Source: Palaemon carinicauda (lineage: Eukaryota; Arthropoda; Malacostraca; Decapoda; Palaemonidae). Taken from it: a stretch of 64,000 nt of DNA. Both the position numbers and the translations under genes were made by a program. A model generated the notes under the pieces. The model saw nothing but the letters and a program-made list of their open reading frames with translations. It searched no databases and was not told the DNA's origin. Below are positions 27,701 through 43,177 of the stretch, in pieces (the first letter of the stretch is position 1; each line of letters opens with the position of its first letter). Where the stretch lies: assembly GCF_036898095.1 (NCBI RefSeq), contig NC_090729.1:149810859-149874858 (forward strand), written 5' to 3'.

Positions 27701-30700
27701 AATAAATATTAAAATCGAAAAAATAATAATAATAATTAAAATTCAAATCAAAATTAAAATGATAATAATTAAAAATAATATTAAAATTAAAATAATAATA
27801 ATTAATATTAAACGTAAAATTGAAATAATAATAATAATTAAAGTTAAGATTGAAATAATAATAATAATTAAAATTGAAATCAAATTTAAAGTAAAATAAT
27901 AAAAATAATTAAAATTAGAATTGAAATAAAAATAACAATAATTAAAATTAAAATTAAAATTAAAATAATAATGATAATTAAAATGAAAATTTAAATCATG
28001 ATAAAGATAATTATTAAAATTAAAATTAAAATAATAGTACCAATTAAAATCAAAATTAGAAATAAAATAATAATAATGATTAAAATTAAAATGAAAAATA
28101 ATTATAGTTAAAATTAAAATTAAAATAATAAAATTAATGAAAATTAAAATTAATATTGTTATAATGATAAGTTAAAATTAAAATTAAAATAATAATAATG
28201 ATTAAAATTAAATCTAAAATAATAATGATAATTATAATTAAAATTGAAATAAAAATAATAATAATAATTAATATTAAAATTAAAATAAAGATAATAATTA
28301 CAATTAAAATTAAAGTTGAAATTAATATTAAAATAGTAATAATTAAAATTGAAATTAAAATTGAAATATTAAAAATAAAAATAAAAATAAAAATATTAAT
28401 AATAATTAAAATTAAAATTAAAATAAAATTAATATCAAAATTAAAATTAAAATAATTATAATAATTACAATTAAAATTAAAGTTAGAATTAATATTAAAG
28501 AAATAATAATTAAAATTGAAATTAAATCTATACTAATAATAATAATTAAAATTAAAAATTATATTATAATTAGAATAAAAATAATAATTAAAATTATTAT
28601 TAATCAAAATAATAATAATGATTTAAATTCAATTTAAAATAAAAATAATAATAATTAAAATTCATATTAAAATTAAAATAATAATAATAATTAATATTAA
28701 ACGTAAAATTGAAATAAGAAATAACAATTGAAATTAAAATTGAAATAATAATATTAATTAAAATTAAAATCAAATTTAAAATAAAAATAATAAAAATAAT
28801 TAAAATTGAAATGATAATAATAATTAAAATTAATATTAAAATTAAAATGATAATGATAAAATAAAAATTTGAATTATAATAAAGATAATAATTAGAATTA
28901 AAATTAAAATAATAGTACCAATTAAAATCCAAATTAAAAGTAAAATTATAATAATGATTGAAATTGAAATTAAAATTAAAAATAATGATAATAATTAGAA
29001 TTAAAATTAAAACAATAAAATTAATGAAAATTAAAATTAATATTGTAACAATAATAAGTTAAAATTAAAATTAAAATAATAATAATGAATGAAATTAAAA
29101 CTAAAATAATAATAATAATTATAATTAAAACTAAAATTAAAATAATAATCAAAATTAAAATTAAAATTAAATAATGATAATAATTGAAATTAAAATTAAA
29201 GTTAAAATTATTATTAAAATATAATAATTAAAATTGAAATTAAAATTGAAATAATTTTAAAAATAAAAGTAAAAATAATAATAATAATTAAAATTAAAAT
29301 TAAAATAAAATTAAAATAATAATAATAATTAAAATTAAAATTAAAATAAAATTAAAATAATAATAATAATTAAAATAGAATTAAAATTGAAATTAAAATA
29401 ATTTAATTCAAAAAAATTAAAATTAAAATTAGAATTAAAATGATAATTAGAATTATAATTAAAATTAAATCTATAATAATAATGATGATGCAAATAAAAA
29501 TTAAAATTATAATTAAAATAATAATAATAAATAAATATTAAAATCAAAATAATAATAATAATTAAAATTCAAATCAAAATTTAAATAGTAATAATTAAAA
29601 TTAATATTAAAATTAAAATAATAATAATTGATATAAAACATAAAATTGAAATAATAATAATAATTGAAATTAAAATTGAAATGATAATAATAATTAAAAT
29701 TGAAATCAAATATAAAGTAAAATAATAAAAATAATTAAAATTAAAATTGAAATAAAAATGATAATAATAATTAAAATTGAAATTAAAATTAAAGTAATAA
29801 TAATAATCAAAATAAAAATTTAAATCATAATAAAGATAATTATTAAAATTAAAATTAAAATAATAGTACCAATTAAAATCAAAATTAGAAATAAAATAAT
29901 AATAATGATTAAAAGTAAAATGAAAAATAATTATAGTTAAAATTAAAGTTGAAATAATAAAATTAATGAAAATTAAAGTTAATATTGTAATAATGAAAAG
30001 TTAAAATTAAAATTAAAATAATAATAATGATTAAAATTGAATCTAAAATAATAATGATAATTATAATTAAAATTGAAATAAAAAAAATAATAATAATTAA
30101 AATTAAAATTAGAATTAAAATAATGATAATAATTACAATTAAAATTAAAGTTAAAATAATATTAAAATAATAATAATTGAAATTGAATTTAAATCTATAA
30201 TAATAATAATAATTAAAATTAAAACTAAAATTATAATTGAAGTAATAATTATAAATAACATTATTATTAAAATCAAAATAATAATAATGATTAAAATTGA
30301 ATTTAAAATTAAAATAATAAATTAAAATTAATACTAAAATTAAAATAATAATAATAATAATCAATATTAAACGTAAAATTGTAATAATAATAACAATTGA
30401 ATTTAAAATTGAAATAATAATATTAATCAAAATTAGAATCAAATTTAAAATAAAAATATCAAAAATAATTAAAATTGAAATTGAAATTAAAATGATAATA
30501 ATAATTAAAATTAATATTAAAATTGAAGTGATAATGATAAAATAAAAATTTGAATTATAATAAAGATAATAATTAAAATTAAAATTAAAATAATAGTACC
30601 AATTAAAATCCAAATTAAAAGTAAAATAATAATAATGATTGAAATTAAAATTAAAATGAAAAATAATGATAATAATTAGAATTAAGATTAAAATAATAAA

Positions 30701-31599
30701 ATTAATGAAAACTAGAATTAATATTGTAATAATGATAACTTAAAATTACAATTAAAATAATAATAATGATTGAAATTAAAACTAAAATAACAGTAATAAT
30801 TATAATTAAAATTAAAATTAAAATACTAATAATAATCAAACTTAAAATTAAAATTAAAATTAAAATAATGATAATGTTTAAAATTAAAGTTAAAATTAAT
30901 ATCAAAATAATAATAATTGAAATTAAAATTAAAGTTAAAATAATAATAAAAATTGAAATAAAAACTAAAATGAAAATAATAATAATAATAATAAAATTAA
31001 AATAAAAACAATTAAAAAAACTAATTGAAATTAAAATTAAAATTAAAATTAAAATAATAATTTAGATAAAAAAATTTAAAATTAAAATTAAAATTAAAAT
31101 GATAATTAAAATCATAATTGAAATTAATTCTCTGATAATAATGATAATTCATATTAAATTTAAATTACAATTGAAATAATAATAATAAATTGATATTAAA
31201 ATCAAAATAATAATAATAATTAAAATTGAAATTAAAATTAAAATAATATTAATTAAAATTAGGATTAAAATTGAAATAATAATAATTATTATTAAACGTA
31301 AAATTTAAATAATAATACTTAAAATAATAATTGAAATAATAATAATAATCAAAATTAAAATCAAATTTGAAATTGAAATAATAGAAATAATTAAAATTAA
31401 AATTAAAATAATGGTAATAATTAAAATTAAAATTAAAATTAGAGTGATATTTAAAATAAAAATGAAAATTATAATAAAGATAATAATTAAAATCAAAATC
31501 AAAATAATAGTACCAATTAAATTCAAAATTAAATCTAAAACAATAATAGTAATGAAAATGAAAATGAAAATGTAAATGATAACAATAATTAAAATAAAA
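24780..31599 (+). repeat. Array segment: run of eight A-type monomers
   Basis: Boxes at 25067, 25975, 26898, 27813, 28702, 29639 (variant ACAT), 30372 and 31297. The first monomers alternate in kind: AATCTATACTAATAATAATA occurs at about 24887, 26677 and 28525, which gives a dimer of about 1.8 kb. A 42 bp tandem duplication at 26700-26783 is absent from the paralogous place at 36.35 kb. Confidence 0.75.
26700..26783 (+). repeat. 42 bp tandem duplication private to one higher-order copy
   Basis: Two copies of a 42 bp stretch starting AAAATTAAAAATAAT and ending AAAAATAATAATT, differing by one T/A. The sister copy near 36347 has only one. Confidence 0.85.
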
Positions 31600-33483
31600 T
31601 TAAAATTTAAATAATAATAATAATTATAATTAATATTAATATTAAAATAATAATATTAAATAATATTAAAATAAAAATTAAAATAATAATGATAATTAAA
31701 ATTGAAATTCAATTAATAACAATGATAATAATTACAATTAAAATTAAAATAATATTAATAATAATTAAAATTAAATTTAAAATTATAATTAAGATTAAAA
31801 TTATAATTAAGATTAAAATAATAATAATAATTAGAATTAAAATTAAAATTAAGAAAATAATAATCAAAATGCAAATTGAAATTAAAATAATTGAAATTAA
31901 AATTAAGAATAAAATTCCAATAAAAATAATAATAATGATAATTATAATTAGAATTAAAATAATAATTACAATTAAAATTAAAATGAAAATTAAAATATTA
32001 ATTAAAATGAAATATAAAATTTAAATTAAAATAATAATGATTAAAATTAACATTAAAATTAAAATCAAAACAATAATAATAATAATAATCAAAATTAGAA
32101 TTAAACCTAAAATAATAATGATAATTTAGGTTAAAATTAAAATTAAAATAATAATAATTATCAAAATTAAAATTAAAATTAAAATAATAATAATAATCAA
32201 ATTAAAATTATAATTAAAATAATATTAATAATTAAAATTTGAAATAATTTTAAAATTCAAATAATAGTAATAATCAAAATCAAAATTAAAATTAAAATAA
32301 CAATGATTAAAACTAAAATTAGGATAATAATAATAATTGAATTTGATATTAAAATTAAAATAATGGTAATAATTAAAAATAAAATTAAAATTAAAATAAT
32401 AATGATTAAAATTAAAATGAAAATTAGAATAAGGATAATAATTATAATTAAAACAAAAGTTAGAATAATAATTGAATTTGAAATAATAATAATATTAATA
32501 AAATTAGAATTTAAATAAACAAAATAATTATAATTGAAATTAAAATTGAAATAATAATAATTGAAATTGAAATTAATATTAGAATAATGAAAATAATTAA
32601 AATTAAATTTAAAAGAAAAATAATAATAATAATAATAGTTAAAATGGTGAATAAAATTAAAATAATAGTAATAATTATAAATAAGATTAAAATTAGAATA
32701 ATAATAATAATTTAAATTAAAATCAAAATTAAAATTGAAATGATATTTCAAATTAAAATCAAAACTAATATTGAAATAATAATAATAATTAAAATTGTAA
32801 TTGAAAAACAAATAATATTAATAATTAAAATTGAAATTAGAATTAAAATGAAAATAATAATTGAAATCAAAATTAAAATAAAAATAAAAATAATACTAAT
32901 AATTAAAATTAGGATTGACAATAAAATTAAAATAATAATTTAATTAATATTGAAATTGGCATTGAAATTAAAATTGAAATAATGACAATAATTAAAATTA
33001 AAATTAAAATTAAAATTGAATAATAATAATAAGTAATATTAAAATTAAAATTAGGTTATAATAATAAATACAATTAAAATTGAAATTAAAATTGAATTAA
33101 TAATAATAATATTTAAATTTAAGATTCCAATTAAAATTAAAATAATAATAATAATAATTATAATTAACATTAAAATTGAAACTAGAATAATAATAATGAT
33201 ATTAATTAAAATTAAAATGAAAATGATAATAATAATTAAAATTAAAATTAAAATAATAAAATAATGAAAATTAAAATTAATATTTTGATAATGATAAGAG
33301 TTAAAATTAAAATAAAAATAATTATAATGATTAAAATAAAAATAAAAATAATAATAAAAATTATAATTAAAATTGAAAGTAAAAAAATAATGATAATTAA
33401 AATTGAAATTAAAATAATGATAATAATTAAAATTGAGATTAAAGTGAAAATAATTATTAAAATTAAGGTTAAAATAAAATTAA
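31600..33483 (+). repeat. Array segment: B-block, type II (third copy)
   Basis: CC of AAAATTCCAAT at 31917, hairpin at 32104-32132 and GGCATTG at 32958, in the same order and nearly the same sequence as 21.28-23.23 kb. About 90 bp near 33430-33460 is missing relative to 23.08-23.2 kb. Confidence 0.75.
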
Positions 33484-33495
33484 AATAATAATAAC

Positions 33496-33549
<54 letters not shown>
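33484..33549 (+). repeat. (AAT)22 tract with one interruption
   Basis: Twenty-two triplets with one ACA change at 33494, paralogous to 23232-23306. Confidence 0.95.
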
Positions 33550-35019
33550 CAAATTTACAAATGAAATTAAATTTAAAATAATAATTTGATTCAAAAAATG
33601 TTTTAAATTATAATTAAAATTAAATCCAAAATAATGATAATAATAATTAAATTATAATTGATTTTATAATTGAAATAATAATAATAATTAAAATTAATAT
33701 TAAAATAAAAGTAATAATAATAATCAAAATTGAAATTAAAATTAAAATAATGATAATAATAATTATAATTAAAACTAAAACTAAATAGTAATGGTAATTA
33801 AAACAAAAATTAAAATTATAATTAGGATAATAATTAAAATTAAAATTAAAATAATAGTACCAATTGAAATCAAAATTAATATGAAAATAATAATAATGAT
33901 TAAAATTAAAATTAAAATCAAAATAATTATAATAATTAAAATTATGATTAAAATAATAACATAATTGAAATTTAGAATTAATATTTGAATAATGACTGTT
34001 GAATTTAAAATTATAATTATAATAATGATTAAAATTACAACTAAAATAAAAATAATTATTATAATTAAAATTAAATTAGAATAATAATAATCAAAATTAA
34101 AGTTAAAATAATGATAATAATTAAAATTGAAATTAAAGATAGAATTGATATGAAAATAATAATAATTAAAATTAAAATTAAAATTGAAATAATATTAAAA
34201 ATTTGAATTAAAATTAAATTTAAAATAATAATAATTAAAATTAGAATTGATATAAAATTAAAATAATAATAATAATTAAAATTGAAATTAAAATTGAAAT
34301 AAAACAATAATTTAATTTAAAAAAAATTAAATTAGAATTAAAATAACAATTAATATTAAATTAAAATTAAATCTATAATAATAATAATAACTCAAATAAA
34401 AAAAATTTAATTAAAATAATAATAATAATCAAAATTAATAATAAAATCAAAATTGAAATAATAATAATCAAAATTAAAATCAAATTTAAAGTAAAATAAT
34501 AAAAATAATTAAAATTGAATTTTAAATAAAAATAATAATAATTAAAATTGAAATTAAAATGAAAATAATAATTATAATTAAAATGAAAATTTAAATCATA
34601 ATAAAGATAATTATTAAAATTAAAATTAAAATAATAGTACCAATTAAAATCAAAATTAGAATTAAAATAATGATAATGATTAAAATTAAAATGAAAAATA
34701 ATATTAGTTAAATTAAAATTAAAATAATAAAGTTAATGCAAATTAAAATTGATATTGTAATAATGATTAGTTAAAATTAAAACTAAAATAATAATAATGA
34801 ATAAAATTAAATCTAAAATAATAATGATAATTATAATTGAAATTAAAATAAAAATAATAATAAAAAATAAAATTAAAATTAAAATTAATATAATGATAAT
34901 AATTACAATTAGAGTTAAAGTTAAAATTATTATTAAAATAATAATAATTAAAATTGAAATTGAAATTTAAATATTAAAAATAAAAATAAAAATAAAAATA
35001 AAAATATTAATAATAATTA
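33550..35019 (+). repeat. Array segment: monomers lacking the ACGT box (third copy)
   Basis: AGTACCAATT at 33859 and 34639 without TAAACGT. Near-identical in order to 23.3-24.78 kb. Confidence 0.65.
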
Positions 35020-38000
35020 AAATTAAAATTAAAATAAAATTAAAATCAAAATTAAAATTAAAATAATGATAATAATTACAATTGAAATTAAAGTTAAAAT
35101 TAATGTTAAAATAATAATAATTAAAATTGAAATTAAATCTATACTAATAATAATAATTAAAATTAAAAATAATATTATAATTAGAATAAAAATAATAATT
35201 AAAATTAATATTACAATCAAAATAATAATAATGATTAAAATTGATTTTAAAATAAAAATAATAATAATTAAAATTAATATTAAAATAAAAATAATAATAA
35301 TGATCAATATTAAACGTAAAATTGAAATAATAATAACAATTAAAATTAAAATTGAAATAATAATAATAATTGAAATTAAAATCAAATTTAAAATAAAAAT
35401 AATAAAAAAAATTAAAATTGAAATTGAAATTAAAATGATAATAATAATTAGAATTAATATTAGAATTAAAATGATAATTAGAATGAGAATTGAAATTAAA
35501 TCTATAATAATAATGATAATGCAAATAAAAATTGAAATTATAATTAAAATAATAATAATATTAAATAAATATTAAAATCAAAATAATAATAATAATTAAA
35601 ATTCAAATCAAAATTAAAATAATAATAATTAAAAATAATATTAAAATTAAAATAATAATAATTAATATTAAACGTAAAATTGAAATAATAATAATAATTA
35701 AAGTTAAGATTGAAATAATAATAATAATTAAAATTGAAATCAAATTTAAAGTAAAATAATAAAAATAATTGAAATTAGAATTGAAATAAAAATGATAACA
35801 ATAATTAAAATTAAAATTAAAATTAAAATAATAATAATAATTAAAATGAAAATTCAAATCATGATAAAGATAATTATTAAAATTAAAATTAAAATAATAG
35901 TACCAATTAAAATCAAAATTAGAAATAAAATAATAATAATGATTAAAATTAAAATGAAAAATAATTATAGTTAAAATTAAAATTAGAATAATAATAATGA
36001 TTAAAATTAAATCTAAAATAATAATTATAATTATAATTAAAATTTAAATGAAAATAATAATAATAATTAATATTAAAATTAAAATAAAGATAATATTTAC
36101 AATTAAAATTAAAGTTAAAATTAATATTAAAATAGTAATGATTAAAATTGAAATTAAAATTGAAATATTAAAAATAAAAATAAAAATAAAGATAATAATA
36201 ATTAAAATTAAAATTAAAATAAAATTAATATCAAAATTAAAATTAAAATAATGATAATAATTACAATTAAAATTAAAGTTAGAATTAATATTAAAATAAT
36301 GATAATTAAAATTGAAATTAAATCTATACTAATAATAATAATTAAAATTAAAAATAATATTATAATTAGATTAAAAATAATAATTAAAATTATTATTACA
36401 ATCAAAATAATAATAATGATTAAAATTTAATTTAAAATAAAAATAATAATAATTAAAATTCATATTAAAATTAAAATAATAATAATAATCAATATTAAAC
36501 GTAAAATTGAAATAAGAAATAACAATTGAAATTAAAATTGAAATAATAATATTAATTAAAATTAAAATCATATTTAAAATAAAAATAATAAAAATAATTA
36601 AAATTGAAATTGAAATTGAAATGATAATAATAATTAAAATTAATATTAAAATTAAAATGATAATGATAAAATAAAAATTTGAATTATAATAAAGATAATA
36701 ATTAAAATTAAATTAAAATAATAGTACCAATTAAAATCCAAATTAAAAGTAAAATTATAATATTGATTGAAATTGAAATTAAAATGAAAAATAATGATAA
36801 TAATTAGAATTAAAATTAAAACTATAAAATTAATGTAAATTAAAATTAATATTGTAACAATGATAAGTTAAAATTAATATTAAAATAATAATAATGAATA
36901 AAATTAAAACTAAAATAATAATAATAATTATAATTAAAACTAAAATTAAAATGATAATAATCAAAATTAATATTAAAATTGAATAGTGATAATAATTGAA
37001 ATTAAAATTAAAGTTAAAATTATTATTGAAAAATAATAATTAAAATTGAAATTAAAATTTAAATAATTTTAAAAATAAAAATAAAAATAATAATAATTAA
37101 AATTGAAATTAAAATAAAATTAAAATAGTAATAATAATTAAAAAAAAAATTAAAATTGAAATTAAAATAATTTAATTAAAAAAATTAAAATTAAAATTAA
37201 AATGATAATTAGAATTAAAATTGAAATTAAATCTATAACAATAATGATAATGCAAATAAAAATTGAAATTATAATCAAAATAATAATAATAATAAATAAA
37301 TATTAAAATCAAAATAATAATAATAATTAAAATTCAAATCAAAATTAAAATGATAATAATTAAAAATAATATCAAAATTAAAATAATAATAATCAATATT
37401 AAACGTAAAATTGAAATAATAATAATAATTAAAGTTAAGATTGAAATAATAATAATAATTAAAATTGAAATCAAATTTAAAGTAAAATAATAAAAATAAT
37501 TAAAATTAGAATTGAAATAAAAATAACAATAATTAAAATTAAAATTAAAATTAAAATAATAATAATAATTAAAATGAAAATTTAAATCATGATAAAGATA
37601 ATTATTAAAATTAAAATTAAAATAATAGTACCAATTAAAATCAAAATTAGAAATAAAATAATAATAATGATTAAAATTAAAATGAAAAATAATTATAGTT
37701 AAAATTAAAATTAAAATAATAAAATTAATGAAAATTAAAATTAATATTGTTATAATGATAAGTCAAAATTAAAATTAAAATAATAATAATGATTAAAATT
37801 AAATCTAAAATAATAATGATAATTATAATTAAAATTGAAATAAAAATAATAATAATTAATATTAAACTTAAAATAAAGATAATAATTACAATTAAAATTA
37901 AAGTTTAAATTAATATTAAAATAGTAATAATCAAAATTGAAATTAAAATTGAAATATTAAAAATAAAAATAAAAATAAAAATATTAATAATAATTAAAAT

Positions 38001-41000
38001 TAAAATTAAAATAAAATTAATATCAAAATTAAAATTAAAATAATGATAATAATTACAATTAAAATTAAAGTTAGAATTAATATTAAAGTAATAATAATTA
38101 AAATTGAAATTAAATCTATACTAATAATAATAATTAAAATTAAAAATAATATTATAATTAGAATAAAAATAATAATTAAAATTATTATTAATCAAAATAA
38201 TAATAATGATTAAAATTCAATTTAAAATAAAAATAATAATAATTAAAATTCATATTAAAATTAAAATAATAATAATAATTAATATTAAACGTAAAATTGA
38301 AATAAGAAATAACAATTGAAATTAAAATTGAAATAATAATATTGATTAAAATTAAAATCAAATTTAAAATAAAAATAATAAAAATAATTAAAATTGAAAT
38401 TGAAATTGAAATGATAATAATAATTAAAATTAATATTAAAATTAAAATGATAATGATAAAATAAAAATTTGAATTATAATAAAGATAATAATTAGAATTA
38501 AAATTAAAATAATAGTACCAATTAAAATCCAAATTAAAAGTAAAATTATAATAATGATTGAAATTGAAATTAAAATTAAAAATAATGATAATAATTAGAA
38601 TTAAAATTAAAACAATAAAATTAATGAAAATTAAAATTAATATTGTAACAATAATAAGTTAAAATTAAAATTAAAATAATAATAATGAATGAAATTAAAA
38701 CTAAAATAATAATAATAATTATAATTAAAACTAAAATTAAAATAATAATCAAAATTAAAATTAAAATTAAATAATGATAATAATTGAAATTAAAATTAAA
38801 GTTAAAATTATTATTAAAAAATAATAATTAAAATTGAAATTAAAATTGAAATAATTTTAAAAATAAAAGTAAAAATAATAATAATAATTAAAATTAAAAT
38901 TAAAATAATATTAAAATAATAATAATAATTAAAATAGAATTAAAATTGAAATTAAAATAATTTAATTAAAAAAATTAAAATTAAAATTAGAATTAAAATG
39001 ATAATTAAAATTAGAATTAAAATTAAATCTATAATAATAATGATGATGCAAATAAAAATTAAAAATATAATTAAAATAATAATAATAAATAAATATTAAA
39101 ATCAAAATAATAATAATAATTCAAATTCAAATCAAAATTAAAATAGTAATAATTAAAATTAATATTAAAATTAAAATAATAATAATTGATATTAAACATA
39201 AAATTGAAATAATAATAATAATTGAAATTAAAATTGAAATCAAATTTAAAGTAAAATAATAAAAATAATTAAAATTAAAATTGAAATAAAAATGATAATA
39301 ATAATTAAAATTGAAATTAAAATTAAAGTAATAATAATAATAAAAATAAAAATTTAAATCATAATAAAGATAATTATTAAAATTGAAATTAAAATAATAG
39401 TACCAATTAAAATCAAAATTAGATATAAAATAATAATAATGATTAAAAGTAAAATGAAAAATAATTATAGTTAAAATTAAAGTTGATATAATAAAATTAA
39501 TGAAAATTAAAGTTAATATTGTAATAATGATAAGTTAAAATTAAAATTAAAATAATAATAATGATTAAAATTGAATCTAAAATAATAATGATAATTATAA
39601 TTAAAATTGAAATAAAAAAAATAATAATAATTAAAATTAAAATTAGAATTAAAATAATGATAATAATTACAATTGAAATTAAAGTTAAAATAATATTAAA
39701 ATAATAATAATTGAAATTGAATTTAAATCTATAATAATAATAATAATTAAAATTAAAACTAAAATTATAATTGAAATAATAATTATAAATAACATTAATA
39801 TTAAAATCAAAATAATAATAATGATTAAAATTGAATTTAAAATTAAAATAATAATAATTAAAATTAATACTAAAATTAAAATAATAATAATAATAATCAA
39901 TATTAAACGTAAAATTGTAATAATAATAACAATTTAATTTAAAATTGAAATAATAATATTAATCAAAATTAGAATCAAATTTAAAATAAAAATATCAAAA
40001 ATAATTAAAATTGAAATTGAAATTAAAATGATAATAATAATTAAAATTAATATTAAAATTAAAGTGATAATGATAAAATAAAAATTTGAATTATAATAAA
40101 GATAATGATTAAAATTAAAATTAAAATAATAGTACCAATTAAAATCCAAATTAAAAGTAAAATAATAATAATGATTGAAATTAAAATTAAAATGAAAAAT
40201 AATGATAATAATTAGAATTAAGATTAAAATAATAAAATTAATGAAAACTAGAATTAATATTGTAATAATGATAACTTAAAATTAGAATTAAAATAATAAT
40301 AATGATTGAAATTAAAACTAAAATAATAGTAATAATTATAATTAAAATTAAAATTAAAATACTAATAATAATCAAAATTAAAATTAAAATTGAAATTAAA
40401 ATAATGATAATGTTTAAAATTAAAGTTAAAATTAATATCAAAATAATAATAATTGAAATTAAAATTAAAGTTAAAATAATAATAAAAATTAAAATAAAAA
40501 CTAAAATTAAAATAATAATAATAATAATAAAATTAAAATAAAAACAATTAAAAAAACTAATTGAAATTAAAATTAAAGTTAAAACTAAAATAATAATTTA
40601 GATAAAAAAATTTAAAATTAAAATTAAAATTAAAATGATAATTAAAATTATAATTGAAATTAATTCTCTGATAATAATGATAATTCATATTAAATTTAAA
40701 TTACAATTGAAATAATAATAATAAATTTATATTAAAATCAAAATAATAATAATAATTAAAATTGAAATTAAAATTAAAATAACATTAATTAAAATTAGGA
40801 TTAAAATTGAAATAATAATAATTATTATTAAACGTAAAATTTAAATAATAATACTTAAAATTAAAATTGAAATAATAATAATAATCAAAATTAAAATCAA
40901 ATTTGAAATTGAAATAATAGAAATAATTAAAATTAAAATTAAAATTAAAATAATGGTAATAATTAAAATTAAAATCAAAATTAAAATTAGAGTGATACTT

Positions 41001-41129
41001 AAAATAAAAATGAAAATTATAATAAAGATAATAATTAAAATCAAAATCAAAATAATAGTACCAATTAAATTCAAAATTAAATCTAAAACAATAATAGTAA
41101 TGAAAATGAAAATGAAAATGTAAATGATA
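35020..41129 (+). repeat. Array segment: run of eight A-type monomers with an internal deletion
   Basis: Boxes at 35315, 35673, 36500, 37404, 38290, 39197 (variant ACAT), 39908 and 40833, a box-for-box copy of 25067-31297. The first interval is 358 bp against 908 bp in the sister copy, because about 550 bp is missing between roughly 35460 and 35475. A second loss of about 80-95 bp lies near 35985. Confidence 0.75.
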
Positions 41130-43079
41130 ACAATAATTAAAATAAAATCAAAATTTAAATAATAATAATAATAATAATTATAATTAATATTAATATTAAA
41201 ATAATAATATTAAATAATATTAAAATGAAAATTAAAATAATAATGATAATTAAAATTGAAATTCAATTAATAACAAGGATAATAATTACAATTAAAATTA
41301 AAATAATATTAATAATAATTAAAATTAAATTTAAAATTATAATTAGGATTAAAATTATAATTAAGATTAAAATAATAATGATAATTAGAATTAAAATTAA
41401 AATTAAGAAAATAATAATCAAAATGCAAATTGAAATTAAAATAATTGAAATTAAAATTAAGAATAAAATTCCAATAAAAATAATAATAATGATAATTATA
41501 ATTAGAATTAAAATAATAATTACAATTAAAATTAACATGAAAATTAAAATATTAATTAAAATGAAAACTAAAATTTAAATTAAAATAATAATGATTAAAA
41601 TTAACATTAAAATTAAAATCAAAACAATAATAATAATAATAATCAAAATTAGAATTAAACCTAAAATAATAATGATAATTTAGGTTAAAATTAAAATTAA
41701 AATAATAATAATTATTAAAATTAAAATTAAAATTAAAATAATAATAATAATCAAATTAAAATTATAATTAAAATAATATTAATAATTAAAATTTGAAATA
41801 ATATTAAAATTCAAATAATAGTAATAATCAAAATCAAAATTAAAATTAAAATAACAATGATTAAAACTAAAATTAGGATAATAATAATAATTGAATTTGA
41901 TATTAAAATTAAAATAATGGTAATAATTAAAAATAAAAGTAAAATAAAACAATAATGATTAAAATTAAAATTAAAATTAGAATAATGATAATAATTATAA
42001 TTAAAACAAAAGTTAAAATAATAATAAAAATAATTGAATTTGAAATAATAGTAATAATAAAATTAAAATTCAAATGAACAAAATAATTATAATTGAAATT
42101 AAAATTAAAATGATAATAATAATTAAAATTGATATTAATATTATAATAAAAATAATTGAAATTAAATTTAAAATCAAAATAATGATAATAGTTAAAATGA
42201 ATAGTAAAATTGAAATAATAGTAATAATTATAGTTAAAATTAGAATTAGAATAATAATAATAATTGAAATTAAAATTAAAATTAAAATTAAAATAATAAT
42301 TGAAATTAAAATCAAAACTAATATCGAAATAATAATAATTAAAATTGAAAGTAAAATAGAAATAATATTAATCATTAAAATTAGAATTAGAATTAAAATA
42401 AAATAATAATTAAAATCAAAATTAAAATATATATTAAAATAATAATAATAACTAAAATTAAGATTAAAAATAATATTAAAATAAAAATTTAATTAAAATT
42501 AAAATTGAAATTAAAATTAAAATTGAAATAATAACAACAATTAAGACTAAAATTAAAATTGAAATAATAACAATAATCAAAATTAAAATTAAAATTAAAA
42601 TTGAATTAATACTAATAATAATTAAATTTAAGATTCAAATAAAAATAAAAATAATAATAATGATAATAATCAACTTTAAAATTAAAACTTAAATAATAAT
42701 AATGATATTATTAAAAATTAAAATGAAAAAAAAATAATAATAATTAAAATTAGAATTAAAAAAATAAAATTAATGGAAATCATAATTAATAATTGAATAA
42801 TAATAATAGTATAAATTAAACTTAAAATAATAATAATGATTAAATAATTATGATCAAAATAATTATAATTAAAATTGAAATTAAATCAATAATAATAATT
42901 AAAACTAAAATAATGATAATAATTAAAATTGAAATTATAATTGAAATAAAATTAAAACAATAATAATAATATTAATAATTGAAATTAAAAATTGAATTAA
43001 AATTAAAATAATAATTTTATCAAAAATTTATTTAAATTGAAATTAAAATACTAATGAAAATCAGAATTAAAATTAAATC

Positions 43080-43080
<1 letters not shown>
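41130..43080 (+). repeat. Array segment: B-block, type I (third copy)
   Basis: CC of AAAATTCCAAT at 41471, hairpin at 41658-41686 and AATGAACAAAATAATTATAA near 42072. It follows 1.5-3.4 kb almost base for base, not the type II blocks at 21 and 32 kb that lie closer. Confidence 0.75.

Positions 43081-43173
<93 letters not shown>
43081..43173 (+). repeat. (ATA)31 microsatellite tract
   Basis: Thirty-one uninterrupted triplets inserted right after the word AATTAAATCT. Other copies of this word carry only three to five triplets (for example 45, 17339 and 38115), so this is a local expansion in an A-type context, not at a B-block end. Confidence 0.96.

Positions 43174-43177
<4 letters not shown>

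Noticed and set aside
3871..43173. CRISPR-like array from regularly spaced repeats
   Set aside because: The repeats are kilobase-scale or trinucleotide, there are no unique spacers of uniform size and no cas genes, and the sequence is eukaryotic.
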